Assembly (NCBI GenBank): GCA_013396655.1
Contig: WBMV01005981.1
Span: forward strand, 62,001 to 126,000
Direction of reading: 5' to 3'
DNA: 64,000 nucleotides
Source of the DNA: Campylorhamphus procurvoides
Lineage: Eukaryota; Chordata; Aves; Passeriformes; Dendrocolaptidae
This document shows positions 49,256 to 61,229 of the stretch, in pieces; position 1 is the first letter of the stretch; each line of letters begins with the position of its first letter. Made by a program: the position numbers and the translations under genes. Under the pieces are notes generated by a model. It was not told the origin of the DNA, searched no databases, and saw nothing but the letters and a program-made list of their open reading frames with translations.

Positions 49256-50786
49256 AACTGGATCCCTAAAAATCCATGGGGTCTGATAGGATTCATCCCA
49301 GAATCGTCAAAGACCTGGTGATGTAATTGCCAAACCTCTCTTGATTTTTAAGAGGTCTTGGGAATCCCGAGAAATCCCAGCTGATGGGAAGCTGACAAAT
49401 ATTGTCCCAATTTTCAAGAAGAGTAAGAAGAAGGACCCTGAAAACTGCAGACCTTTCAGTCTCATTACAGTGCCTGGTAAAGTTGTGGAAAAGATTATTC
49501 TGGAATGTATTGAAAAACACCTGAAAGACAGTGCAGTCATTGGTCACAGGCTACATGACTCCATTAGAGGAAAGTCCTGCCTATTGAACCTGCTTTCCTT
49601 TCATGACAAGGTGACCCACCCAGCTGATCATGGGAAGCCAGTTGATGTCAGCTTTTTGGATTTCAGTAAAGCTTTCGATGCTGTCTCTCACAGGATCCTT
49701 CTGGACAAAATGTCCAGCACAGCTGGATAAACACACCATTTGGTGGGTGAGCAACTGGCTCACGGGTTGAGCACCAAGGGTAATAGTGAATGGGGTGACA
49801 TCAGGCTGGTGATCTGTGACTAGTGAGGTTCCACAAGGTTCCATCTTGGGCCCTGTGCTCTTCAACATCTTCATAAATGACTTGGATGCAGGATTGGAAG
49901 GGATGCTAAGCAAGTTTGCAGATGACACAAAACTGGGAGGAGCTGCTGACTCTCTCAAAGGCAGGGAAGCCCTGCAGAGAGATCTTGACAAATCAGAGGA
50001 CTGGGCAATCACCAATCATAGGATATTCAACAAGGGAAAGTGACAGATTCTGCACCTGGGATGTGGCAATCTTGGATGTTTGTACAGACTGGGGAATGAG
50101 ATGCTGGAAAGCAGTGCCACAGAAAAGGACCTGGGGGTCCTGGTCAGTGGCGAGTTGAACCTGAGTCAGCAGTGCCCTGGCAGCCAGGACGGCCAACCAT
50201 GTCCTGGGAGGCATCAGGCAAAGCATCACCAGCCAGTCAAATGAGGGGATTGTTCCGCTCTGCTCTGCATTGGGGCAGCCTCACCTTAGTTATTGTGTGC
50301 AGTTTGGGGCACTGCAATATAAGATATAAAGCTGTCAGAGAGCATCCAAAGGAGAGCAGTAAAGGTGGTGAAGGGCCTTGAAGGGAAGCTGTATGAGAAA
50401 TGGCTGAGGTCACTTGGTGTGTTCAGCCTGGAGAAGACTGAGGAGAGATTTCACTGCAGTTACAACTTTCTTGTGAGGGGAAGAGGAGGGGCAGGCACTG
50501 ATTTCTTCTGGCCAGTGACAGAACTAATGGCCTGAAGCTGTGTCAGGGAAGGTTTAGGTTGGATATTAGAAAAAGGTTCTTCACAGAGAGGGTGGCTGGG
50601 CACTGGAACAGGCTCCCCAGTTAAGTGGTCACAGCACCAAGCCTGACAGAGTTCAAGAAGCATTTGTATGGCACTCTCGGGCACATGGACTGACTCTTTG
50701 GGATGGTCCTGTTCAGGGCCAGGAGCTGGACTCAATGATCCTTGTGGGTCCCTTCCAAATTGACTTATTCCATTATTCTGTGATTC
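49256..50786 (+). mobile_element. CR1 LINE, plus strand, 5'-truncated
   Basis: Similarity begins near 49256 at the segment coding KSMG.D.IHPRI (TCCATGGGGTCTGATAGG) and runs through the RT core and tail to a 3' end TATTCTGTGATTCC at 50773-50786. The copy is 1.5 kb. It is clearly the same subfamily as the copy at 59.8-62.7 kb, with long stretches identical by eye. Endonuclease and ORF1 are absent, which is the usual 5' truncation of incomplete reverse transcription. No convincing target duplication was found. Confidence 0.92.
49270..50702 (+). pseudogene. CR1 reverse transcriptase (ORF2) pseudogene
   Basis: The order of motifs is: GKLTNIVPIFKK (about 49395), VPGKVVEKII (about 49470), DSIRGKSCLLNL (about 49557), VSFLDFSKAFDAVSHRILLDKM with the first catalytic Asp (about 49645-49710), then after a frame change [20 protein letters not shown] (about 49828) and FADDTKLGG with both catalytic Asp residues (about 49915-49940), followed by the tail GHWNRLPS. 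It is broken by a +1 frame change between 49730 and 49816. It also has a TGA at 49810-49812, a TGA after GK at 50041-50043, and a TAA at 50622-50624. In CR1 this enzyme reverse-transcribes the element's own RNA at the target site; this copy cannot make it. Confidence 0.9.
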
Positions 50787-53700
50787 CAGATCTGTGCAAG
50801 TACAAAATGTATACGCTGGTTTGCTTAAAAATCTTTCTCATCTCCATATAAGCAGAAATCAGTATTAGCATGGTGGGATCTGGAGAGCAGAAGAGGTGAT
50901 TCATCACAGGTCCCTGAAATTTATGGACTCCTTCCTGCATATCCATCACTACGTCCTATGTTGTGAGATGCACTGCTTGATATGACTTAAGGATCAGGGT
51001 CTAGTGAAACATTTTTGAATGGAAGATATAACAGGGAAAAGATGATACAGACATTGAGTTGGCCATTTCTTTTTTTTATTATTTTTTTTTAAACTGAGGC
51101 ATATCTTACTCTTCAGATGCCTGAAGACTAGCTCCTATAAAAGCCACAAAGCAAGTGCTGCTCTGATCAAAACTCTGCAATTCAGTAATTTCAAGACTAC
51201 TTGCTAATCTAAAGCTGTGAACCTTAGGGAATTAAATTAGGAAAGTAATAAAATCAAACTGATCAAAGCTGTGCAGAGATAATAAAAACAAAAGGTTACC
51301 TAAAAAATTTGGTTTATGATATAGAGCAAGGCCTAGGCCAAGCCGAAAGACCTTGGATTCCTAAATCCCTGAGTTGAGCTTTCTTTTATTTTATCATCAG
51401 ATTTATCAAAAAAACCCCACTCTCATCTTACATCTGGGTGCATAGTTTTTATCTAAATCCTATTGAAAATATAGTTTAATACAGCCACCAAATTGCATAC
51501 AAAACCTCTGCGAAGTTTCTGAAAAGAATGAAATGAAAGGAAATCAAGTATATTTCACTTGCTTCTAGCATTATTTATTATTTTTAATATTAGCAAGTGG
51601 CTTGATATTGTGGAATGAATGCAAAAGGATTCATATTTTGCTTGCTAGTGGTAAATAACTGTTATGTTGGAAGCTATTAAAATCCTTACACTGTTTGGTT
51701 AGCATTTGCTTCCTAAGCAAGCAGGACTTGGATCCTCCTAAACCCTAGCCATTTTGTTTTGCAGATCAAAGTGAGTGATTACAGTCCACCTTCTGGCTCT
51801 AAAATATGTTACTTAAATACTTGAAATATGTTTGTATTACAACGCCATTAAGACAAAATCCACTGTGTCAAGCCCAGTAAAAGACATGTGCTTAGACACA
51901 GTCTTTCCTCCCTGAAGACTCACCATCTGAATAAATACAATCATTTTGTATTGCAGAAATCAGCAGAGAATTCCTCTGAGGCTAAGCACAAAATAATCTA
52001 AAATACAGTTATTGTAAAATTGTTACATAAAACAGCACAGGATTAGCATGAAGTGTTGACATGGTTCAGGTAGGTTTTGTAAGGCTTCTTTTTGTGTCTG
52101 CTTGTACACTGCTAACATTTTCCAAGTCATTAAAATACCTTTGCTACAGCCTATTAGTGTTGCAGAATGAAGTGTGCATTTCCTCTCCAGCATTATTCTG
52201 GTTTTCTACTGGCTATGTGAAAGGGATATACACAGAAATACATTTTCCCCTGTATCTCCTAATTTGGAACCTGAACTGATTAGGTTCTTGTCAATCAATG
52301 TGGTGAATTTGTACCACTAAAGTGCTAGAAAGGGTTTTGAAATGGGTACACAACCAGAATATGTACCTCTAAAACTGATGGTGTCCATCAACCTCTGCAA
52401 TAAGGCATTTTTTCCATGTATTAGGCTAATTTATTGACCTTTCACACTGTATGTTCAATGCTCCTGCCAACTAATCGCAGACAAAATTTTCAATTAGAAA
52501 TACAGACCATCTGAAGAAAAGGCAGTTTCTTTTCACTCACATTCTTTCCTCATTTATTTTTGTATTTATTCAAGGACTCTGGAGAATTGCAAAGACTACA
52601 TAATGACCAGTAAATTTACAGCCCTCATTTTTATTAGGTTACCGTGAATTCTAATTTTTAAATCAACGTTGCTATGTCGCAAGAAGACACATGTGTACAT
52701 CTTGTATGCAGGACTAATTTTGTAGGAAAGTAAGTGCTAGAATGAGGTGCTAGAATGATGATAGCATATTTGTAAGTTACATAGCAGTAGAACAGACAGG
52801 CAAACAGATTCTGGCATGTCATTTCAGACCATTTTGTCACAAAATTAGCTTTGTGAAAATGCTTTTAGCGCTTTGGATTATTTTTGTTTGGTTTTCCTCT
52901 TTTTTTTTTTTCACTAAAGTCTTCTAAATTCCAATTAATTATGTCAGAGTTTCAAGTTTTAATGAATACAAATGACTTTTTCCTACTTTTCCATTTACAA
53001 ATGTTTCCTAAGTAAGGAGCTTGGGAGGTCAGGAGAGTTCAAATTCACAATACAAGACATTTGATGTTTTCATTTGTTAAACGTTTGTACCTAATTTCTG
53101 CTTTCATTTTGCCTGGCTTCAGAATCCAGCCACTTTTTTTTTTTTTTCTTTTCTCTATGGAAAGTAACATTACTTTCTTTCTGGCCAATACATGATGACT
53201 AGTCCTTAGGCAACTATGAAGTTTTGGTCCAGTTATTAATTAATTTTTTATCTATTCAAAAGTCCAACCCAGAGTCACAAGGTATTGGGCAAAATACTTT
53301 TTGTCTGACAAAAGCAGACAGGGACTTCACAGATGCATTACCCTGAGCCTGGATGAGCACACAAGGCAGCAAAAAAGCTAAGCTGCTTTGTGAAGCTTCA
53401 TTCATCTCCCATCCATCCTACTGCTGATTCCTTTCCCTCATCCCCTCAGTGTCATGGAAGGAGTAGTTTATGGGTCCATACTGCGTGTCACAGAAATGGT
53501 TAAAAGAAGAACCCTCTCCAAAATAACCCTTCGTTTCAATGACTCCACGGTGCCACAGGTACTTCTGAGCCTGTGGAAAAATCAACCAGGTAGTGGTGAT
53601 GGCAACAAGCAGCAGAGGAAAACAAACTAGTCAATAACCACTTCAACTGGCCCTTCTCCTCCCTCACCTGTGTGCAGTGGACCAGCCCTTGCATGAGAGT

Positions 53701-54419
53701 TGAACTGTCTGCTGAAAGGAAATGGTATTCACACATACCATTGTTAAAAAAATGAACAGCCAGTCCACGAGATTACCAATGAGATAACAGAGTGAGAAAA
53801 AAGAATTTTATGACAGTTCCATAGAAGGAAGTATTGCATAGGAAGGTTTGACCTCTTCAGGCCATATTATCAATATTTCATGGACTTGGGAAGAAAGCAC
53901 ACATTAAGAAGCAGCACAGCATTAGTTTTCTGTCTGAGAATGTATATCAATGTCAGGCAGCAGAAATAGTAGCTTGGACTCTGAATATATGGAGTTTTTA
54001 AAGGAATTCAGAAACTACCTGTGCAAAACTTACATAAAATTGAGACAGGAAGTGTAGTGCCTAAAGTTACTGAGCGGAGTTTTATTAAGTAAAAATTCTT
54101 CAATAATTGAAAAAAAAAATCCTTTCAATAGCTTTCTGACAAGGAATGTACACACAATGTGCTAAGATATATTATCAGTATCTCTAAGTTTAATCAAATG
54201 AAATGTGTCTGGGACTTCAGCATTTCTCTCTAGGAAGTAAAGGTTGAGCATTATGCTCTCAGGTTCAATAAAATACTGAAGAGAGGTGATTAAAAAATGA
54301 GGAAAAGTCTTTCCATTGGAAAACACAATTTCATTGAAATTGAAACATTTTGAGTGAATGAATGAGCTCTAATGAAATCCTCTGGAGTAAATCTTTCTCA
54401 TGAACAGTTCTGATGACAT

Positions 54420-54468
54420 AAAAAAAACCCAAAAAACCAACCAAACTCTCAAAAAAAACCACACAACT
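54420..54468 (+). repeat. A-rich tract with C runs
   Basis: AAAAAAAACCC-type blocks over about 50 bp, of the same kind as those at 18.2, 31.1 and 63.7 kb. Confidence 0.75.
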
Positions 54469-55706
54469 TTATTTTTACTTCTGATTCCCTTGTTAAGACT
54501 TCTCAGTTACATTAATATATCACCTTCTATTCAATATGCCACAATATATCAGGTACTATAGAGTTAAGTCTGCCTTTTCCTGGAAAACAAATGCTTCAGT
54601 AATCCTTTGTCAGTATTTAGTTTTAAACTTATGTTCTCCTGGAAGTTTCTGATGAGAAATAAGGGATATACTGAAACATTACAATTTCCCAGAGAATTTT
54701 ATTTCATGACTCCCACCATCTTTGGTTCCATTCTCAATCTTTCCTTAGTACTCTGAGCGACATGTTCTCCAGGATGAAGGCTTCTGAATTTTACAGTAAG
54801 TGACTCTTTGAAGGAGATACCTCAATACATTTAAGGGCTTTTCCAGCATTAATAAAGGGGAGCAGGGTGCAGTGTGAGAGGAACAGAATGAGACCTCAGC
54901 CTACTGAGATCTTTGTCTGGAACATAATTAAGCAAACACATTACTCATGGCAGTGGATGGATTAACAGCCTCACAGCCTGAATGTTTTTTGTCTGAAATG
55001 ATGCTTGGCCATAGAAAATTTACCACTGTACCCTTAAAATGTGGTCTGGAAAAACACCCTCAGGGCTAAAGGAGCTGGTCAGTTTTATCCCACCAAAAAT
55101 TGCCCTCTCTTCCAAAGGTAGAAAATAAATTAGTGGAGTGAATCTGTGATGGCAGCCATAGGCCACCAAAAATCACTTGAAAGCAGTAGTCTGTTTCAGA
55201 TAAATTACTAAAACCTCACAGGCATTCAACTGCAGGCCTTCATAGTTGCTGTCAGGGAGAGGACTTCAAACCCTGCAAAATGTGATTTTACAGGACAGTG
55301 CTCTGCCAAAGAGGAGTGGCAGTCTTATCAGTTGTTTGGGAATTTTTCCCTGTCTACATGTTTTTTTCATAGCTTTTGCTTAATCTGTATTTCTTAAAAG
55401 CCTATTTCACAAATACACTGCATCTACAGTGATGAGTGAGAATGCTTCATTTGTTCCTGACACTGGATTGTGGGATCCCATCTAACATAAACAGTAATGA
55501 AAAACAAATACTTCCTTTTTTCCTGAGGGCAAATTTAATCATGGAAGTGTACCACTTTTCAGTGCATTAACACCTGCACTATAGTAAAGAGAAGTCTGGC
55601 AGTATCCAATATTGCGTTCTAATTAGTCATGCAGAGGTGTTTCCATTGAAAGGGGATAATGGCCACATTTACCACAATCAAAGAATATGATTAAAACTGA
55701 GCAAAG

Positions 55707-55822
55707 TATGTGTGTATATATTCATAGACATGTATTTATGTACATATATACTTGTGGGTTTATATATGAATGAAGTATATATGTAGATTCATACTATGTA
55801 TATGTATGTATATAATTACATG
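55707..55822. repeat. Degenerate TA/TGTA-rich repeat
   Basis: About 115 bp dominated by GTATATATG/TATGTATA words with interruptions. It looks like a decayed alternating purine-pyrimidine microsatellite. Confidence 0.7.
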
Positions 55823-56680
55823 CTCACTCTCTGGTGGTATTACATGCATTTATTATGAGACCATACAGCATCTTCTTATACACGTGTTCCAGTGTTAATT
55901 TTTTCACAATTACTTGTCATGTAATCAGTTCATACAAAGATCTTCAAAATCTTGTCAGAACCAAAATCAACTTTGACTGCAATACCACGCCTTCAACTTT
56001 TACTTCAGAAATCCAAGCAGAAGTTCTGTAAGCTTCCATGTTGATGGGGTTTTCATGCTTAAAGGGGTCTTGTGGTTATTAAAGAAATTCTTTGACATGG
56101 AAACAGGAAGCCTAAGAAAATCTAGATGGGGGAGGGAGAGGAAGTAAAGATGGAAAGCAGGAGTCACTGTTACAGGGGCTTGTAAAAGACTTGTCTTTAA
56201 AAAGATAACTTGGACCACAACAGATAATATAGAAAAAGGAGAAAGTAGTTTTTTGAATAAGTGCAGTGACTAAAGCTGAAGATCCACAAAGGGGATAAAT
56301 TTTTAACCACAGAAGAGTTTGATTTGAGTAAGGAAACCATCAAGGCTGATATATGTATGGATTAAAAGTGTTTAAAAAAGCTTTTAGGAACATACCTGAA
56401 TTCACAAAAAATCCCAAGTGGGATAAGTATCTCATTTGCACTGATTTCCTCAGTGGAAACACTGGGCCATCCTTGATGCCTTAGCATTATGTCATTTTGA
56501 GCGTGGTCTGATTCTCTTTGAAGTCAGTGGAAGAGTAGAGGGAAATAACCACAGTCTGGACAAACAGCAGCACTGATATGAAGGTCCAAACTATGAGAAA
56601 GTAACTGGAGGGAAAGAAAGGGTAACAATCTTCCAAACCCCAGAGGCAAATTAACTCTCACTTTGAAGCACATCAATGTT

Positions 56681-57045
56681 GAATCATAAAATCACACAAT
56701 GACTGAGGTTGGCAGGCACCTCCACAGATCATTTAGTCCACCTCCTTGCTCAAAGCAAGGTCATCTTGAGCAGGTTGTCCAGGACTGTGGACTGAGTTTT
56801 GAGCATCTTCACAGACAGAGACACAACAACATCCCTGGTCAACCTGATCCAGTATTTGTTCACCCTCACACTCTTGAGAGTCAATGAGAGGTCATTGTGC
56901 ACCACTGAGAAGAAGCTGATTCTGTCTTCTTTGCTCTTCTCCATCAGATATTTATCCACACTGGCTAGATCCTCCAGACTGAACAGTCTCAGCTCTCTCA
57001 GCCTCCTGACATATGTCAGATACTCCAGTCCCTTATGCATCTTTT
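56681..57045 (-). mobile_element. CR1 LINE fragment, minus strand
   Basis: The left end GAATCATAAAATCACACAATGACTGAGGTTGG is a CR1 3' terminus with degenerate octamers. The minus-strand translation of 56750-57040 gives KGLEYL, RRLRELRLFSLEDLAS and later VNKYW..., corresponding to the CR1 RT tail RVQRA..KGLE, ERLRELGLFSLEKRRL and the following region. It is only about 365 bp long. No target duplication is evident. It is divergent, older than the 49- and 60-kb copies. Confidence 0.82.
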
Positions 57046-59809
57046 TGCAACATTACTTGTGATAGATTGGATAGATGCATGAATGTGATCCCTGCTAGTT
57101 TTCTCGGATCTAAAGATGCAAGTCCATAGCTTAAATCTGGCCATTTGTACTCACAGATCTCATGTCTTCTCGTTGTGGCTCAGGTGCCAGGAGGGGCATT
57201 GCTTTTACTGTGGAGTGGAACTCCCTCGAAGTAATGAGCCTTTTTTTTTCAAGAGTAATTTCTCTTAAATATACGTTTCATGCCTTATTCATATTTATTT
57301 CATAACATGAATTATGCTAACTACTTATATAAAATTACTTCATCTGAAAGCACCACCTTGTGCATAATGCCCTTAAACTCTGTGCAAAGATTTATATATG
57401 TATTTAATTTAATGCAGCCTGGTCCTTATTCCTAGCTAAACTGAGGCCTTTTTACATCATTGTAATGAATGTAAATTCACTTGATGACTGCTTTCAGACC
57501 AGTCTTGCTACAAGGCCATTTTAGAGAAACCACAGAGTAAATAAGACCCTGTGAGTAAGCCAATTGATTTCAATTATGCCTTTCAGAATGGGTTGTGTGT
57601 ATCCGTGTTGATGTGAGTATTTATGCATAAACATCTTTTTGCAAAATCTTGTTATTCGTACATGTCTGACCTCTATTATTGACTGAATCTGAGTGAGAAC
57701 TCTTGGTAATTATATCCTCCGATGCTTCCTACTAAGCATTGTATAATGAGTTGTTGCTCCTCTTCCCTAGTTATTAGGGGTTATTATTGTCTCTGGGTTG
57801 CATGATGAGACAATTAGTTTTTATTCTGAAATCTGTTATGTGTGGTCATTACATGTAGTATAAGAAGACTTCAGAGTCTGCCATTGAGTATGGATTATCT
57901 GTTTCTAGGTTGCTACAAATGCTGAAGGTAATGCTCCCCATCTGTGACTCTTTGCAGAACACTGAATACACATTTTCATCTGCATTTCCAGTGCAGTTAA
58001 TCACATTGTGGAAGAGATAATACTAAATACATTATCAAGACCAAACTATTAGCCAAATGTCACTCATATATGTCAGTGAACAAAGGGTGGAATCCAGCAT
58101 GATGTGTTTAACAGACCTTGAGCTTTCAAGTCAATAGTTACTCTGATTCTTCCATCCATCAATATGGGCAAATGCTGTATTTCTAAACAAAGCTTAGACC
58201 TGACAACCTAATATTTGTATGTGATCAGAATTGTAGTTATTTTAATTTGAATGTTAATTAATTTATTTCATAACTGCCTTTTGGACTTGTGCACCATCTG
58301 GCCCCAGTTTCATGTCTCTTGATGATATTTGTGGTCTGATGATGAACAGAAGGTGTGTTTACATACTTTGAAATAATACTGTTAAATGATAGGAAATGTA
58401 ATTCTTCAGAATTCCAGAGGTAGACTGCTACATATTTAATTGTGAATCTATTAATTTCATCATCTGAATCTACATGTTAGTCCTTGCATATGCAGTGAAA
58501 ACCTGAGTCAAGAAATTTTCCCATATATGCTAGCACACATAAGTTTTTCAAAATCATCATGGGTCAGACTCATATTATTACATTATATTGTTTCCACAGT
58601 CATTTGGAGAAAGCAAGGGATATGTGTATTAGTTCAGACAGATAAAATTCAGTATAAATGTGATGGGCTTTTGGGAGGAACAGTCTAAACTACTCACACA
58701 TGACTGACTTTTAAATTACCAACAAGCACTTGGGAGAAGTTCTGGAGTCATTGCGGACATCTCAATAGAAACATCTGCTCAGCACAGCACTGGGAAACTA
58801 ATGACCAAATGATCATTCAAACCAGCTCCCCACCTTTCTGAAGTTGCAGAATTTAAATGGGTTTCAGCTCACTAACCTCAGCAATTTAAAACTCAGACAT
58901 TCTGTGTAGAGTAGTTACTGAAGCTCTTTCTGTGGCCAATGGAGGGAGACTAACCCCTGGAGGACAATCCAGCTTGCTAGAGTATGTCTGAAGTAAGCAG
59001 AATTAAGTGCTCTTTTGGGGTGTCATCTTTTTCATCTGCTGTAGAAAGAAAAAGCAGTTGCTTCAAACTCCTGGCCTAGCCTTTAAATGAAAAAAAAAAA
59101 GCTATGGAGGATGTTGATGCAGCCATGACCCACTCTCAACCCTTGATGTTGCATTATTTAGCTGAGAAATTGTGGAGGTTGACTGGTAAGGTTCTTGGCA
59201 GGTACAGACAGGATGGAGGATGTTCTCCGCATGTTATGAATACTGCACTTTTCAGACTTTCTATGCTGGTACTTGTAGCTGTCTTCATAAACTGTAAAAG
59301 AAGTCAAGGCATTGCTGTTGTCCATCCCATCAGCTTGGACTCCTCTGGCTGAGATGTTAGTGGCTACAGTACACTTTTCTCTGTCAGCTGGCATTTCTCT
59401 TTCCTCCATATTTTCATAGTTTATTCAGTGGAAAACCTGAGGGAGGACTTGTATTTACTTTGCTGTGTTTTTCATTTGTGTTCATTGAGTTCCTGACTTC
59501 AAACAGTCAGTGACCAAACAACAAAGGGAAGTCTGCGGGCAATCAGAAGAGACTTCATCGCCCTGTGACGATTGGTAGAGGGTTCAGGAGCACATGTAGT
59601 GACTTCCTCAATTCTTCCAGTAACGAGGAATAATATTGATAAAAATAGGTCAATGAGTGGATCTAAGGTTGGTGTAATTGGAAGAATTTGGGGGTTTTGG
59701 GCCATAGGATGGCCTACTCAATACCTTCTGTACTGACACTTGATGGGATCTCAGAGGGGAAAAAGAGTTTTAGGGAAGGAACAAGCTTTAAATTAGCTTA
59801 GAAGGGAAA
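57046..59809. other. AT-rich non-coding DNA
   Basis: No gene was recognised. A run of 11 A at 59090-59100 precedes a pair of overlapping frames (82 codons plus, 83 codons minus, about 59104-59409). Their products match nothing that I can name. Confidence 0.5.
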
Positions 59810-59943
59810 AGAGGACAAAACCAGGCTGGTCAGTGATGAGCAATGGGATAGCATGCCAAAACTTGAGGAAATGAGCACTAATGGGATCCTTCAATTTGTC
59901 TCATGAGGTGTTGGCTGCAATGTGCCACACCTGAAATGTTTTT

Positions 59944-60600
59944 ACACTAATGCACACACCATGAGGAACAAACAAGAGGAGCTTTGGCCCTGTCCCAGAG
60001 ATTTGATGTCATTGACATAAGTGAAACCTGGTGGGATGAGATCTGTGACTGGAGTGCCCTGTTGGATGGTTACAGGCTCTTCAGGAGGGGTAGACAGGGC
60101 AGAAGAGGTGGAAGGGTGGCACTGTATGGAATAGAAGGGTTAGAATGTATGGAGCTCACAGTTATCAATGGCAGAGTTCGGAGTCTCTGGGTATGAATCA
60201 ATGGGCAAACAAATAATGTGGGTGTCATCGTGGAAGTCTGCTATAGACCTTGCTTGCCAGGACAATGACACCAATTAATTATTTTTTGAGGAATTAAGGG
60301 ACACTTCCAACTCAGCTGCCCTTGTTCTTATGGGAGATTTCAACCTTCCAGAAATTAACTGGGAGCATCACATAGCTGGTACAACCCGGGCCAGAAGGTT
60401 CCTAAAAATCCTGGATGACAACTTCATGGAACATGTGCTAAGGGAGGCAGCTCAGAAAGATATTCTCCTTGATCTGGTCCTTGTCAACAGAGTGGATCTC
60501 ATGAACAAAGTGGAGCCTGGTGAGCATCTTGGCCACAGTGACCATGAAGTGATGGAGTTTAAAATCTGTTGCCAGAAGGAAAAGTGCCAGCAAAACCTCA
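59944..60600 (+). pseudogene. CR1 apurinic-type endonuclease domain, broken
   Basis: Motifs of the exonuclease-endonuclease-phosphatase fold appear in order. NKQEELW (about 59967) is followed after a frame change by DISETWWDE, containing the catalytic Glu (60012-60040). GYRLFRRGRQGRRGGRVALY follows (about 60068-60125), then a stop at 60194-60196, VEVCYRP in another frame (about 60230-60250), MGDFNLPEINW with the catalytic Asp/Asn (60330), LLDLVLVN (about 60470) and GHSDHEVMEF with the terminal Asp-His pair (60530-60560). In CR1 this domain nicks the target DNA to prime reverse transcription. At least two frame changes and one stop prevent expression. Confidence 0.9.
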
Positions 60601-61229
60601 GCTCTGGATGTGAGGAGAGCAGAGTTCAGGCTTCTCAGGGAACTAGTAAGTAAGGTTCTCTGGGAAAACGTTCTTGCAAGTGCTGGCGTCCATCAGTGCT
60701 GGTCACTTTTCAATCCACCTCTTAAAGGCACAGGAGCAGGCAATTCCCAAATGTCAGAAATCAAGCAGGCGTGGCAGAGGGTTGGCTTGGCTGAGCAGGA
60801 ACCTTCTCTTGGAAATAAGGCAAAAAAAAAGAAGGTATATGCCCAGTGGAAGCAAGGTCAAGTGATATGGAAAAAATTCAGAGATGTTGCTTACTGCTAT
60901 AAGTAGAAAATTTGTGTGGCCAAAGTTCAACTGGAGTTGAAGATGACCAGAAATGTGGGGGACAATACAGAAAGATTTTTCAAATACATTAATGGCAATA
61001 GGCAATATAAGAATATTATTGGCCCATTACAGCATGAGGATGATCACTTCACAAACAGGGACACAGACAAGGCAGAGGTTTTTAATGCTTTCTTTTGCCT
61101 CTGTCTTCAACATGAATGATGGACCAAGGTGGTCACAGTACCCTGAGCTAGAGGACCATGATTGCAAGAACGATGAACTCCCAGTCGAACCTGAACTTGT
61201 GCAGGATGATCTGGTACACTGGGTCTTGA
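60600..61229 (+). pseudogene. CR1 ORF2 linker between endonuclease and RT
   Basis: Translation gives RAEFRLLRELVSKVLWENVL, SWSLF-like sequence, YAQWKQGQVIWKKFRDVAYCYK (to 60903), then a stop, then RNVGDNTERFFKYINGNRQYKNIIGPLQHEDDHFTNRDTDKAEVFNAFF. The segment KKGFFKYI...NVGPL...T.D..KAE.LNAFF is the conserved CR1 stretch leading into RT. It is interrupted by a TAG at 60904-60906 and a frame change near 61100. Confidence 0.85.

Larger units (their letters stand above)
50787..56680. other. AT-rich non-coding DNA
   Basis: No gene was recognised. Low-complexity patches include T/A runs at 51069-51091, T runs at 52900-52911 and 53134-53147, an A/C tract at 54420-54468 and a TA/TG-rich region at 55707-55822. 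Frames are at most 72 codons. Confidence 0.55.

Noticed and set aside
49293..49547. Minus-strand frames across the CR1 RT region
   Set aside because: They are antisense shadows of the plus-strand RT motifs.
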